A stretch of DNA of 64,000 nt. It comes from Methanococcoides sp. GTDB taxonomy: Archaea; Halobacteriota; Methanosarcinia; Methanosarcinales; Methanosarcinaceae. The notes beneath the pieces were generated by a model that was not told the DNA's origin, did no database searches, and worked only from the letters and a program-made list of their open reading frames with translations. Where the stretch lies: the NCBI GenBank assembly GCA_021108185.1, contig JAIORJ010000133.1, positions 33,118 to 97,117 on the forward strand. The letters run 5' to 3'. The position numbers were made by a program, and so were the translations under genes. Below are positions 54,154 through 63,791 of the stretch, piece by piece; position 1 is the first letter of the stretch, and each line of letters starts with the position of its first letter.

Positions 54154-57042
54154 ATGCAACAGGATTATAATTCAAGCAATATTGAACAGAAATGGCAACA
54201 AAAATGGAATGAGAGCAAGGTCTTTGAAGCTGAAGCCGATGACCGCGACAAGTATTTCGTAACTATCCCATACCCTTACCTGAACGGAAATCTCCATGCC
54301 GGGCATACAAGGACATTCACCATCGGTGATGTCGTTGCAAGGTACAAGAGGATGATGGGCAACAATGTCCTCTATCCAATGGGATTCCATGTGACCGGAA
54401 CACCGATAGTCGGGCTTGCAGAGCTCATACAGAATCGGGATCCAGAGACGATGAAAGTGTATACCGAGTTCCACGGGATACCAATGGAAACGCTCAAGGG
54501 CATGGACACTCCTGAAAAGATAGTGGATTATTTCAGTGTGGAAGCTGAAAAGTCCATGCGCTCCATTGGATATTCCATCGACTGGAGACGTAAGTTCACG
54601 ACCACCGATCCAAATTATAAGAAGTTCATCGAATGGCAGTTCAATCTGCTTTATGAAAAGGACCTCATCGTCAAGGGTTCACATCCTGTCAAATGGTGCC
54701 CTAATGACGACAATCCTGTGGAAGATCATGATATCCTCCACGGAGAAGAAGCTACGATCATAGATTACACTCTTGTCAAATTCAAGTATGATGGCATGAT
54801 TATCCCATGTGCCACATTAAGACCTGAAACGGTCTTCGGTGTGACAAATCTGTGGATCAATCCAAATCTGGAGCATGTTAAAATAAAAGTGACCTTTGAA
54901 GGCAGGGAAGAGGTATGGGTCGTAAGCAAGGAAGCATATCGTAAACTTACTTTCACGGACAGAGAGGTAGAGTTCATCGAGGATATCGATGCCAGGTTAT
55001 TGATAGGCATCAAGGTCACTAACCCCCTGAACGACGCACAGGTCATTACTTTGCCTGCATCCTTTGTTAAGGGAGAGAACGGAAGCGGTATCGTAATGAG
55101 CGTGCCTTCACATGCACCATACGATTATCTTGCTTTGAGAGACCTCTATGACAAGGACCTCAGCGAATATGGGATCACTGAAGACCTGCGGGAACTTAAG
55201 TTCATTTCATTGATCAAAGTGAAAGAATTCGGGGAATTCCCTGCGATAGAGGCTGTGGAACAGTTCGAGGTAAAGGACCAGGACGACCCCAAGGCACAAG
55301 AGGCGACAAAGATCGTCTATCGCCGCGAATTCCATGGTGGTGTGCTTAAAGAGAATACGGGCAAGTATTCCGGAATAGCTGTTTCCAAGATCAAGGATGT
55401 TCTTACACGGGACCTCATTGAAATGGGAATCGGCGAAGTATTCTACGAGTTCAGTGAACCGGTCGTCTGTCGTTGCGGAACACCATGTGTCGTCAATATG
55501 GTCAAAGGACAATGGTTCCTCAACTATTCTAACCCTGAATGGAAGGAAAAGGTTTACCACTGTATCGAGAACATGGACATCATCCCTGAAGACCTCAGGG
55601 TCGAGTTCAACAACAAAGTGGACTGGCTCAAGGACAAGGCATGTGCGAGGAAGAAAGGGCTTGGAACACTTCTGCCCTTTGATAACCAGTGGCTTATTGA
55701 GTCCCTTGGGGATTCCACGATCTACATGTCATATTACATCGTTGCGAAGTTCATTGCAATGGGAATTGAGACCGAGCAACTCGTACCGGAACTGTTCGAC
55801 CATGTGCTCCTTAAAAAATGTTCATTGGAGACTGCTGCTGAAAAGAGCGGGATCGATGCAAACATTATCGAGCAGATAAGCAGCGATTTCGAGTACTGGT
55901 ACCCTGTTGACCTGAGGTCTTCAGGAAAGGACCTGATACCGAACCACCTTTTGTTCTTCCTGTTCCACCACGTAGCTATCTTCGATGAGGATAAATGGCC
56001 ACGTGCAATAGCCATCAATGGTTTTGTGTCACTTGAAGGAAAGAAGATGAGTAAATCAAAGGGTCCCCTTCTTACACTTAATGATGCTATCGCAAATTAT
56101 GGTGCGGACATTTCCAGGATGTATATCCTTTCCAGTGCGGAACAGATGCAGGATGCTGACTGGAAGAACTCCGGAATCGAAACTGCCAGAAAGCAGATAG
56201 AAAGGTTCTATAATTTCTCAAAGGATATTATCGGATCCGGCATCCCAACCTGTAATATGGAGAACCTGAAAGGCATCGATAGATGGATGCTCAGCAGATT
56301 GCAGCAGCGCATACTTGAAACAAATGAAGCGCTTGATACGATCAGGACACGAAATGCATTGCAGAATGCATACTTCCTGCTGTTCAATGATATAAGATGG
56401 TATCAGAAACGTGGCGGAAGCGCTCTTCTTTGCGAAGTACTGGATGTATGGATAAGACTCATGGCGCCATTCACCCCGCATATCTGTGAAGAGATATGGG
56501 AGGCAATAGGCCATACAGACAATGATCTTATTTCATTGGCAGACTATCCGCAATATGATGAGAGTCTCGTGGACACTCAGGCAGAATTTACAGAGGAGCT
56601 TATCAGCGGCACCCTTTCAGATGTGGATGAGATCATAAGAGTTACAAAGCTCACACCAAAGAAGGCCATATTGTACACTTCACCTGAATGGAAGATGGAG
56701 ACATTCAAGAAGGCCCTTTCAATGCAAAAGGAAGGAAAACTGAATCCCGGTGTTCTTATAAAGGACCTTATGAGCGATCCGGAGATGAGGAGCCATGGAA
56801 AAGAAGTTCCTAAGTTTGCGCAGAAGGTCGTTTCGGACATAACGGCCATGAACGAGGAAAAGTTCGATACCCTTTCGAACTTCGATCTTGATGAGAAGAT
56901 CGCACTTGAGGAAAATCAGGAATTCTTCAAGAACGAGCTTGGATGCCCTGTTGAGATATATTCAGCAGATAATGCGGAGTATGACCCCGAAAATAAGGCA
57001 AGGTTCGCATATCCACTCAGACCAGCTATCTATCTTGAATGA
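54154..57042 (+). CDS. leuS: Leucyl-tRNA synthetase, archaeal/eukaryotic type
   Basis: LeuRS charges tRNA-Leu. The 962-residue product has the class I HIGH motif as HAGH in PYLNGNLHAGHTR and the KMSKS motif as EGKKMSKSKGPLL. The CP1 editing domain between them contains CATLRPETVFGVTNLW, the Thr-rich editing motif. The C-terminal anticodon-binding and extension domains follow. I use the ATG at 54154 with GGTG upstream; reading that GTG as a start adds three codons. The gene has its own upstream AT-rich region and a hairpin terminator downstream. Confidence 0.96.
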   Translation: MQQDYNSSNIEQKWQQKWNESKVFEAEADDRDKYFVTIPYPYLNGNLHAGHTRTFTIGDVVARYKRMMGNNVLYPMGFHVTGTPIVGLAELIQNRDPETMKVYTEFHGIPMETLKGMDTPEKIVDYFSVEAEKSMRSIGYSIDWRRKFTTTDPNYKKFIEWQFNLLYEKDLIVKGSHPVKWCPNDDNPVEDHDILHGEEATIIDYTLVKFKYDGMIIPCATLRPETVFGVTNLWINPNLEHVKIKVTFEGREEVWVVSKEAYRKLTFTDREVEFIEDIDARLLIGIKVTNPLNDAQVITLPASFVKGENGSGIVMSVPSHAPYDYLALRDLYDKDLSEYGITEDLRELKFISLIKVKEFGEFPAIEAVEQFEVKDQDDPKAQEATKIVYRREFHGGVLKENTGKYSGIAVSKIKDVLTRDLIEMGIGEVFYEFSEPVVCRCGTPCVVNMVKGQWFLNYSNPEWKEKVYHCIENMDIIPEDLRVEFNNKVDWLKDKACARKKGLGTLLPFDNQWLIESLGDSTIYMSYYIVAKFIAMGIETEQLVPELFDHVLLKKCSLETAAEKSGIDANIIEQISSDFEYWYPVDLRSSGKDLIPNHLLFFLFHHVAIFDEDKWPRAIAINGFVSLEGKKMSKSKGPLLTLNDAIANYGADISRMYILSSAEQMQDADWKNSGIETARKQIERFYNFSKDIIGSGIPTCNMENLKGIDRWMLSRLQQRILETNEALDTIRTRNALQNAYFLLFNDIRWYQKRGGSALLCEVLDVWIRLMAPFTPHICEEIWEAIGHTDNDLISLADYPQYDESLVDTQAEFTEELISGTLSDVDEIIRVTKLTPKKAILYTSPEWKMETFKKALSMQKEGKLNPGVLIKDLMSDPEMRSHGKEVPKFAQKVVSDITAMNEEKFDTLSNFDLDEKIALEENQEFFKNELGCPVEIYSADNAEYDPENKARFAYPLRPAIYLE

Positions 57043-57045
57043 TGT

Positions 57046-57077
57046 GGAGGGGAACATCCCTTCACCACCCTTTTTTT
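57046..57077 (+). terminator. Hairpin and T-tract after leuS
   Basis: A six-bp stem GGAGGG/CCCTTC with one G-T pair lies right after the leuS stop. A run of seven T follows within eight bases. Confidence 0.55.
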
Positions 57078-57089
57078 ATGACCTTAGTC

Positions 57090-57698
57090 TTAGATCAGAG
57101 TTACCTGTTTTGTCTTTGGCACAAGACCACTAAGGTCGGACATCTCTTTGACCAAGGCAATGAGAACAGTGTTCGCGATTTTCAGTACTTCAGCTGATGT
57201 AGTATCAACTTCGATATTGTATGCCGGATCTGAATCGGGAATTTCGATACGATTAATGGACCTTCTCAATTCTTTCAGGTCCTTACCTGCAAGGTCCGTG
57301 ACCGTAATGAGAGAACGGCGATAGTTCCTGATGTGGGATTCATTTATACCCATTAATTTCAATTCTTCCTTGAAAACAGGTCTCTCAAATATGGAAGTGG
57401 CAATATGAACAGCTACAGGAAAACGAATATCTTTATCAAGGGATTGAAAATGTTTAGACATCACGGAATACAGTTCACTTTCGGATGCACCACCACCCTC
57501 CACACATACATATATTTTGGAGGGAGGAATCTCAACTTCAGTTAATTTATCCATATCACGCAATGCGCGAAGATAGCCTGTGATGATAAGACGGTGCTCT
57601 TCAAAACCTTCTGCTTTGAGCTCCCTACTTATACCGCTTATGGATAATTGCTTTTTATCAAGTATCTTGTAAATTTTTTTGTATAGATATTCAGCCAT
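57090..57698 (-). CDS. Archaeal protein of unknown function with a winged-helix-like N-terminus
   Basis: The product is 202 residues from the ATG at 57698, where GGTTAGAAAGC gives a weak ribosome site; an upstream extension of 43 codons is hydrophobic and unlikely. The first 60 residues (YLYKKIYKILDKKQLSISGISRELKAEG) look like a helix-turn-helix or winged helix. The remainder alternates strands and helices without recognisable catalytic residues and ends in a Lys/Thr tail. It converges with leuS and faces away from the HTH gene pair. I do not recognise the family and give no function. Confidence 0.72.
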   Translation of the reverse strand: MAEYLYKKIYKILDKKQLSISGISRELKAEGFEEHRLIITGYLRALRDMDKLTEVEIPPSKIYVCVEGGGASESELYSVMSKHFQSLDKDIRFPVAVHIATSIFERPVFKEELKLMGINESHIRNYRRSLITVTDLAGKDLKELRRSINRIEIPDSDPAYNIEVDTTSAEVLKIANTVLIALVKEMSDLSGLVPKTKQVTLI

Positions 57699-57941
57699 GC
57701 TTTCTAACCAATATTGATAACAAACTTGGATAAATGTATCGGTCAATTTGAGATAATGCTGTACATCGCAAAAAAGAAGAGCATAAGACACTAAAATATG
57801 CATAATGAGGGCATAACCCCACAACACCTTTATTTAGTAAAAGTTGTATATGTAAGTAAGCGTAGTGAATGAAAAAGTGGATTTTATCCGGAAAATATCT
57901 GCGAAACCCCCCAAAACTTACCTTATAAGAGGTTTATAATA

Positions 57942-58451
57942 ATGCCGAAAAGGACTCGAATTATAAATGACCCCTCAGAACTGGTTCCCCTGCTCCAGAC
58001 TTTTCAGTCAAAAGAACATAAACAGGTGTTCAATCTCCTTTTAGAAGAGTGGTTGACAAAAGGAGACATAGAAGAGAAAATGGGATTTGATGCAACAGAA
58101 AGCATTAGCATACTGAAAAAATGTGGACTTCTTGAAAGTCAGTGGCACATGCCGGAACCCGGTAAAATGCCCGAAAAGGAATACCATTCATCTTATTCTA
58201 AAGTTCAATCGAACTTCCAGTGTTCTTTTGAAGATCTGAGCGATATAATAATACTTACTTTCAATAAATATGAAGAGATAAGTGATCTCATAACCGAGCT
58301 GGAAGAACTTGTGGAGAAAGGAAATCATTCCATGAGCAGTCTGACACGTGCCATGAACAAAAATCCATTATACATTCGTTCCCTGGCCAGAAGATCATCA
58401 AAGCTTTCTGTCATGGGACAAAGGCTCAAGATGAATGAGGAAAATGAATGA
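57942..58451 (+). CDS. HTH-type protein, first of a coupled regulator pair
   Basis: The 169-residue product begins with a likely winged-helix region, residues 20-70 (HKQVFNLLLEEWLTKGDIEEKMGFDATESISILKKCGLLES), followed by a histidine-containing central segment (WHMPEPGKMPEKEYHSSYSKV). A helical second half holds a charged coiled-coil-like stretch (EEISDLITELEELVEKG) and a basic C-terminus. It resembles ArsR-like regulators of Methanosarcinales. The stop overlaps the next regulator gene (ATGA), so the two are made together. The ligand and targets are unknown. Confidence 0.78.
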   Translation: MPKRTRIINDPSELVPLLQTFQSKEHKQVFNLLLEEWLTKGDIEEKMGFDATESISILKKCGLLESQWHMPEPGKMPEKEYHSSYSKVQSNFQCSFEDLSDIIILTFNKYEEISDLITELEELVEKGNHSMSSLTRAMNKNPLYIRSLARRSSKLSVMGQRLKMNEENE

Positions 58452-59236
58452 TAGACATTCTTCAAAGTAAAAGCGGCATCACCAAATTTCAGATACTTAC
58501 AGAAGTTGCTGCACATCAGCCAAATGTTCGCCAGAAGGAGATCGCTGAGAAGATCGGTGTTACTCCCCAGGCAGTTTCTGAATATATAAAAGAACTTACC
58601 GCTGAAGGATTTATCTTTTCTGATGGCCGTGTACGTTACAGGATCACTAAAAAAGGTGTTGAATGGGTCCTGGAAGGCGCTGCGGACATGAAACGCTATG
58701 CTAGTTTTGTCATGAGCGACATCATTAGTCATGTTTCCACATGGACAGCCATTGCAGATGAAGATCTTGAAAAAGGGGATGACGTATACCTTCAGATGCG
58801 AAAGGGTTTACTTTACGTCAGCAAAACGAATATAACTAGTGCAACCGGCATCACCATATCTTCTATTGAAAAAGGGGATGATGTAGGGGTTACGAACCTT
58901 TTGGGAATGATCGAACTTGAAACGGCAAGCATCACCGTATGCAAGATACCACGAAGTGAACGTGGCGGATCAAGAAATGTAGATCTTGAAAGGCTGGAAA
59001 AACTTGCCAGTTCAAAATCATTTATTGCAGTCATTGGTGTTGAATCCCTTGTGGCATTGAAAAAGATAAACAAGGAACCCGATGTGATGTATGGGGCCAA
59101 AGAATCAATTGTTGAAGCTGCATTCCACGGATTATCATCTCTCGTGCTTGCAATTGATGAAGAAGTACCACAGATCATGAGCAGGCTGGAAATTGAAAAT
59201 CTGGAATATGAGCTTGTAGACCTCACTGTTCAGTGA
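58448..59236 (+). CDS. MarR-like HTH transcriptional regulator, second of a coupled pair
   Basis: The 262-residue product has an N-terminal winged helix (NVRQKEIAEKIGVTPQAVSEYIKELTAEGFI, then YRITKKGVEWVLEG) typical of methanogen regulators. The C-terminal domain of about 170 residues is beta-rich, with repeated GDDVY and GDDVG turns (EDLEKGDDVYLQM, SSIEKGDDVGVTN), and looks like a ligand-sensing or dimerisation module. It is translationally coupled to the preceding HTH gene and followed 30 bases later by a phosphodiesterase gene, possibly in the same operon. The regulon is not evident. Confidence 0.82.
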   Translation: MIDILQSKSGITKFQILTEVAAHQPNVRQKEIAEKIGVTPQAVSEYIKELTAEGFIFSDGRVRYRITKKGVEWVLEGAADMKRYASFVMSDIISHVSTWTAIADEDLEKGDDVYLQMRKGLLYVSKTNITSATGITISSIEKGDDVGVTNLLGMIELETASITVCKIPRSERGGSRNVDLERLEKLASSKSFIAVIGVESLVALKKINKEPDVMYGAKESIVEAAFHGLSSLVLAIDEEVPQIMSRLEIENLEYELVDLTVQ

Positions 59237-59266
59237 GGAAAAGCTGATATTTTTGAAGGAATAAAT

Positions 59267-59797
59267 ATGAGAATACTTGCTATTTCTGACACACATCTCA
59301 AGGGAGGAGATATACCCCCCACTTTCAGAGGATTAGTCGATGACTGCGATATAATCGCCCATGCTGGCGATTTCACATCAAATGAATGCTATAATGCATT
59401 TGCAGCCACAGGCAAACTTAAGGCAGTATGTGGTAATTCAGACGATCCCGAATTAAAAAAAATATTGCCTGAGAGACTTGTTTTTGAAACAGAGGGAGTT
59501 AAGATAGGGATAGTTCATGAAGGCTCGCTATCCATTATGGATACGACCGCTTTGCGCTACCTCGCCCTTGAGATGGAGGTTGATGTCCTTATATTCGGAC
59601 ACATCCACAGACCACTGATAGAAAAAAGTGATGTGATACTGATATGCCCGGGTTCACCTACAAAGCCACGTCAATCAGACCCATCAGTAGTATTGATAGA
59701 TATTAAGGATGGAAAAATATTGCCAAGGATAGTTGAGATAGAAGGGAAACCATGCGGGTCCATCGATTTTTCACGAGATCTGGAGAACAACAGATAA
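59267..59797 (+). CDS. YfcE/MJ0936-type metallophosphoesterase
   Basis: The 176-residue product is a small calcineurin-like phosphodiesterase with the full set of metal ligands: AISDTHLKG (DxH), IAHAGDF (GDxx), VCGNSDDPE (GNxD), IVHEG and FGHIHRPL (GHxH), plus CPGSPTKPRQSDPS. The family hydrolyses simple phosphodiesters in vitro; physiological substrates are unknown. It follows the HTH pair at 30 bases on the same strand, which suggests cotranscription. No terminator was seen between them. Confidence 0.91.
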   Translation: MRILAISDTHLKGGDIPPTFRGLVDDCDIIAHAGDFTSNECYNAFAATGKLKAVCGNSDDPELKKILPERLVFETEGVKIGIVHEGSLSIMDTTALRYLALEMEVDVLIFGHIHRPLIEKSDVILICPGSPTKPRQSDPSVVLIDIKDGKILPRIVEIEGKPCGSIDFSRDLENNR

Positions 59798-59971
59798 AAG
59801 CTATAATTGGAGAGGCTTAATTCTTTTTATATTTTATATTTTGAGCATTACACCATGTTATGAAGACTTAAGTTCTCATTATCGCCAAATTTCAGAAACT
59901 TATTGGCATAAAGCATCTGTAACTTCAAAGGGCTGATAACTTAAATTGCCAAAACATATCAAAAATAGGAG

Positions 59972-59992
59972 AACTGCACAAAATGTGCAGTT
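59972..59992 (-). terminator. Hairpin terminator after the RPA operon
   Basis: Perfect 9-bp stem AACTGCACA/TGTGCAGTT with a three-base loop lies ten bases after the RPA-associated gene. On the minus strand it is followed by CTCCTATTTTT. The remaining gap back to 59798 shows no gene. Confidence 0.65.
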
Positions 59993-60001
59993 GCTTAAAT
60001 A

Positions 60002-60568
60002 TCAGAGATCTTCTTTCAATGACCTCAAAGCTTCCCTGACCATTGATGAATAATGGTCTTTATCAGTATTGTAGTGCTCTTTTGCTTTGACAACATTGGA
60101 ATCCATATTATCAAGGTCCTTGACACGCTCAAGAGTTCGCCTTGCTGTATCCGCAACCCAAAGATCACGTGTGGTAACATCGACAATTGAGATAGATTCA
60201 GGTCTTACTGATGTAAAGACCGTGCCCTCAGCATTTGTATAAGTGCTTGGCTTACCTACGATCGCTACAAAAGCAGGAGTTTCACATTCTGCAAGAGCCT
60301 GAGCAGCTTCCGGCTGGTATTGACCTGCATAGATCATGAAAGAACCAGTTGGATCGGACACGCGACCTCTCCAATACTCGGAATCCGTACCTATATCCTC
60401 TTTTTCTATGAGAGTACCTACAATGAAAAGGCGATTTACCTTTGCACCGGTAGGCGTCAGCAGATATTGTGGAGAATACTGGTCATCCCCATCCTTGAAG
60501 GTCAGATTGGATTCCCTGAATTCCTGTGCAAAAACGCGCCTTGAAACTTCCCTAACATATCCAGCCAT
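60002..60568 (-). CDS. RPA-associated protein (COG3390/RPA3-like)
   Basis: The 188-residue product contains an OB-fold-like region (LFIVGTLIEKEDIGTDSEYWRGRVSDPTGSFMIYAGQYQPEA) followed by a helical C-terminal tail. It matches the archaeal family always found downstream of RPA genes and thought to work with the single-stranded DNA-binding protein. The ATG directly abuts the stop of the RPA gene. Its partner is almost certainly the large RPA subunit upstream. The interaction itself is inferred from conserved neighbourhood. Confidence 0.9.
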   Translation of the reverse strand: MAGYVREVSRRVFAQEFRESNLTFKDGDDQYSPQYLLTPTGAKVNRLFIVGTLIEKEDIGTDSEYWRGRVSDPTGSFMIYAGQYQPEAAQALAECETPAFVAIVGKPSTYTNAEGTVFTSVRPESISIVDVTTRDLWVADTARRTLERVKDLDNMDSNVVKAKEHYNTDKDHYSSMVREALRSLKEDL

Positions 60569-61849
60569 TTAGATCATCTCCGCATCTGCAATTAGTTCAT
60601 CAAGCATTTCCATATCCATCCCATCCTGCGGTTCAATGGAATCCACAAGAATGTATCGATCGACCTTAGAGCCAGTCACAGTGAAATATTTTCCAAGTAA
60701 TTTTAGCCTCATCTGATCAAGGACAACACCCTGATCAAGTGCATCAGCAGCCATGGAAATTGCATCATCCAGAGTTATACCACTTATCTGTTCAGCAAGT
60801 TCTCTTTTAAGGATAGATTCCTGTGCAGTGTTGCCGTCATCAAGAACTGCCTTGATACGAAGATCATACGTACCATCCACTTTTCCATGCTCCATACAGG
60901 CACCTTTCGTGAGTGCTCTTTTACACTCAGGACAACGTTTTATCAATCCTGAACCTGACTGTACATCCACCATTGCACCAGCAAATATTATGGAGGAAGA
61001 AGCGATCTCTATGTCCTCATCAAGTTCTTCTATAGAACTGTTCTTGTTAAGAGTTACCGAAAACTTGTCATTCCATTCCTGTGCAACGACATTATTGAAA
61101 AGATAGCTGTTCCCCTCAGTGAGATCTGGCAGATCTGCACTTGTCCATTTAATGAATTTGATAGTACCGGTGCTATCTCCGACCAACCCCACCTGGGATA
61201 TAGATTCGTGGGAATTGTCCCATAACTGAGATACCTTTGCTCTAATAGAGACCCATTTTCCATCTTCTGCAATATCAGCAACATTTACCATTGGTGCAGG
61301 TTGCCCATCCCCAGCTCCTGCCATCGGAGATGAAATGACCTCAATGTCCTCATCGATTTCTTCTACCAGAGTGTTCTTATTAAGAGTTATTTCAAACCTT
61401 CCATTCCATTCATTGCTAACAACGTTCTTGAAATAGTAGCTTTTTCCCTCTTCAACATCAGGGATCATGTCACGTGACCATTTGATGAACTTTATTGTAG
61501 CGGTTTCATCACCGATGATTCCTACCTGTGAAACAGATTCATGGGAACTGTCCCATAATTGTAAGACCTTTGCCTTGATGTTTACCCATTTTCCGCCTTC
61601 ATCGATCCCATTGAGCTTAACATCGGGTGTGGACCTCGAATCAGGTGTTGTTGACTGACCACCAAAAAAAGCATTTCTGTCAAGATCATTTTCCTTTAAG
61701 AAATATGTAATGACACTTCTGCGAGCTTCATCAAGAGGAACTTTGAATTTTGTCACCAATTTATCAAGACGTTCTACAATGTCCTCAAGGGGTATATCTA
61801 CACCAAGTTCCAAAAATTTTGATTTTATACTCTCTGCTGTTTTATCCAT
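60569..61849 (-). CDS. rpa: Replication protein A with duplicated OB folds and zinc finger
   Basis: RPA coats single-stranded DNA in replication and repair. The 426-residue product has a helical N-terminus, residues 1-60. Two OB folds lie at about 86-174 and 197-285, and by my count they are 65 percent identical over 89 residues. A zinc finger follows with Cys306, Cys309, Cys318 and His321, and a third OB-like region lies near 325-410. This resembles the two-OB-plus-zinc-finger RPAs of Methanosarcina. It is the first gene of a two-gene operon with the RPA-associated protein. The strong repeat similarity suggests recent duplication or gene conversion. Confidence 0.94.
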   Translation of the reverse strand: MDKTAESIKSKFLELGVDIPLEDIVERLDKLVTKFKVPLDEARRSVITYFLKENDLDRNAFFGGQSTTPDSRSTPDVKLNGIDEGGKWVNIKAKVLQLWDSSHESVSQVGIIGDETATIKFIKWSRDMIPDVEEGKSYYFKNVVSNEWNGRFEITLNKNTLVEEIDEDIEVISSPMAGAGDGQPAPMVNVADIAEDGKWVSIRAKVSQLWDNSHESISQVGLVGDSTGTIKFIKWTSADLPDLTEGNSYLFNNVVAQEWNDKFSVTLNKNSSIEELDEDIEIASSSIIFAGAMVDVQSGSGLIKRCPECKRALTKGACMEHGKVDGTYDLRIKAVLDDGNTAQESILKRELAEQISGITLDDAISMAADALDQGVVLDQMRLKLLGKYFTVTGSKVDRYILVDSIEPQDGMDMEMLDELIADAEMI

Positions 61850-61958
61850 ATTATTTCCTCAAGCCTCTTGTTTGTTCCTGGTAGAGAGGCAAATTAACTA
61901 CATCATTTAAGTATAAATAATTAAAGGAAGCAGGGTGAAAGTAATCGCAGAGCTGAAA

Positions 61959-63791
61959 TTATCTTCCTAAAAGATCTGCGACCACCTTTGCCGCATCCCC
62001 TTCCCCAATAACGGTTACCATATCATCGAATTCAAGTACGAGATTCCCGTTTGCGATGAACGATTGATCGCCCCTCCTCACCATTAGCAGAAGACTGTCT
62101 TCTGGAAGCGATAACTCTTTGATGGCTTTTCCGGCAACCTTTGGATTTGTGACCTTGACCTCGAGTATATCCCCACCTTCGCCTACTTCGCACATAGAGA
62201 ACATGTGAGGCCGTCCAACCATATTATCGAGGAAAAGGGCAGTACTCATGGCAGGGCTCATTGCACGTATATCAAGGTCCCAAAAGGCATGCAGGTTTTC
62301 CATATTGTTAACCCTTGCAACTATCTGATCTTGCTTGAAACCGAACTTCGTCTTTGCGATCTGACATACCAGAAGATTGGTATTATCCTGATCGGTACTT
62401 GCAACGACATATTTTGCATTTTCAATACCGGCTTTTTTGAGTACATTCACATCTTCCGCATCACCGTGTACGACACGAATTCCAGATTTCATAAGGCGTT
62501 GGCAGTTTTCCTCGGATGATTCAACGACAACTATATTTTCGCCTCTTTTTTCAAATCTCTCCGCAAGTATTCTGCCGACTTCTCCTCCGCCTACTACAAG
62601 GATCTCCATGGGTATCACTCCTAAAAACTTAGCAACATATTTTGACAGGGAACCTGTCATTAATACAGTAATGATAACAGTTAAAAATACCAGGCCTACA
62701 AGCTCTTGCCCGCCTTCAATGTTCAAACCATTCAGTTTTATCGCAAAGTAAGTTGCAATGGATGCGGGTACAACTCCACGAGGACCAACAAATGAGATGA
62801 ACAGCTTTTCCCGGGTATTGAACGCTGTCCCCACCGTACTGGCAAAAACGGAAAGAGGACGAACAAAGAATATCAATAGGAATACAACAGTAATTCCAAG
62901 AAGCCCTATTCTGAAGATATCCTCGAACCTGAGCATTGCAGCAAGAAGGATAAAGATCAGAGAAAGCATCATCATCACGAGATCCCCTTTGAACTCTTTC
63001 AAAGCATTCTTATAAGGTACGTCCGAAGTTCCCATAATTATTCCGAACACTGCCATTGCAAGAATGCCAGATTCCGCACCCAATGACTCGGATATGACAA
63101 AGATCGCAATAACTGAAGTAAGGGTCAGAAATCTCACCATTTGCTCGGAGATGACAGCTTTTGAGAGGAACTTCGTCAATAAGAGACCTCCCAATGCCCC
63201 CATGAAAAGCCCTATGAACGCTCTATAAAGAATAAAGCTGACAACTTCAAAACCTGACATCTGGGATACTACGACCTCGAATACAAGTGCTGCAAGGATA
63301 ACACTGGCAGCATCGTTTAGGATACCTTCAAGTTCAAGGGCCTTGCTGACCTTATGACTTGCACGGACCTGCCTCACAACAGGAGTTATCACCGTAGGAC
63401 CTGTTGCAGTGACCAGTGCTCCGAAAACAGCAGCTATTTCCAATGGAAGGCCAACTATTGCATAGCTTAGAAATGTTGCACAGACGAATGTAATCATGAC
63501 CCCAAGGGTAACAAGCCTGAGCACCCCTTTTTGTATAACCCTGATCGACTTCACATCAATATGAAGGCCACCATCGAATACTATCACTGCAACGCACAAA
63601 GAGACTATTGCCGTAAGGCCTTCTCCAAGAAGAGAAGGGTCCAGAAGTCCAAGTATTTCAGGTCCTGCAATGATACCTTCTGCAAGCAGAAAAATAAGGA
63701 CGGGCATCTTGAAGAGCCTGCTCAGACTTTGTGCCAGAAGGCTCATGACCAATACCGCAAGCGCGATCTGTAACAGATATATGGATTCCAC
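61959..63791 (-). CDS. Cation/proton antiporter with TrkA-N and TrkA-C domains
   Basis: The 610-residue product combines a CPA-type antiporter of about 12 membrane helices with a C-terminal TrkA-N domain (MEILVVGGGEVGRILAERF) and a TrkA-C domain (GGDILEVKVTNPKVAGKAIKEL). Membrane motifs are FLLAEGIIAGPEILG, VFDGGLHID, TATGPTVITPVVRQV and LEGILNDAASVILAA, with the ND pair typical of Na+/H+ exchange. I chose the GTG at 63791 because GGAG lies eight bases upstream; a TTG 28 codons earlier has no ribosome site. Nucleotide control through TrkA-N is expected. Ion choice, sodium or potassium, is open. Confidence 0.87.
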   Translation of the reverse strand: MESIYLLQIALAVLVMSLLAQSLSRLFKMPVLIFLLAEGIIAGPEILGLLDPSLLGEGLTAIVSLCVAVIVFDGGLHIDVKSIRVIQKGVLRLVTLGVMITFVCATFLSYAIVGLPLEIAAVFGALVTATGPTVITPVVRQVRASHKVSKALELEGILNDAASVILAALVFEVVVSQMSGFEVVSFILYRAFIGLFMGALGGLLLTKFLSKAVISEQMVRFLTLTSVIAIFVISESLGAESGILAMAVFGIIMGTSDVPYKNALKEFKGDLVMMMLSLIFILLAAMLRFEDIFRIGLLGITVVFLLIFFVRPLSVFASTVGTAFNTREKLFISFVGPRGVVPASIATYFAIKLNGLNIEGGQELVGLVFLTVIITVLMTGSLSKYVAKFLGVIPMEILVVGGGEVGRILAERFEKRGENIVVVESSEENCQRLMKSGIRVVHGDAEDVNVLKKAGIENAKYVVASTDQDNTNLLVCQIAKTKFGFKQDQIVARVNNMENLHAFWDLDIRAMSPAMSTALFLDNMVGRPHMFSMCEVGEGGDILEVKVTNPKVAGKAIKELSLPEDSLLLMVRRGDQSFIANGNLVLEFDDMVTVIGEGDAAKVVADLLGR

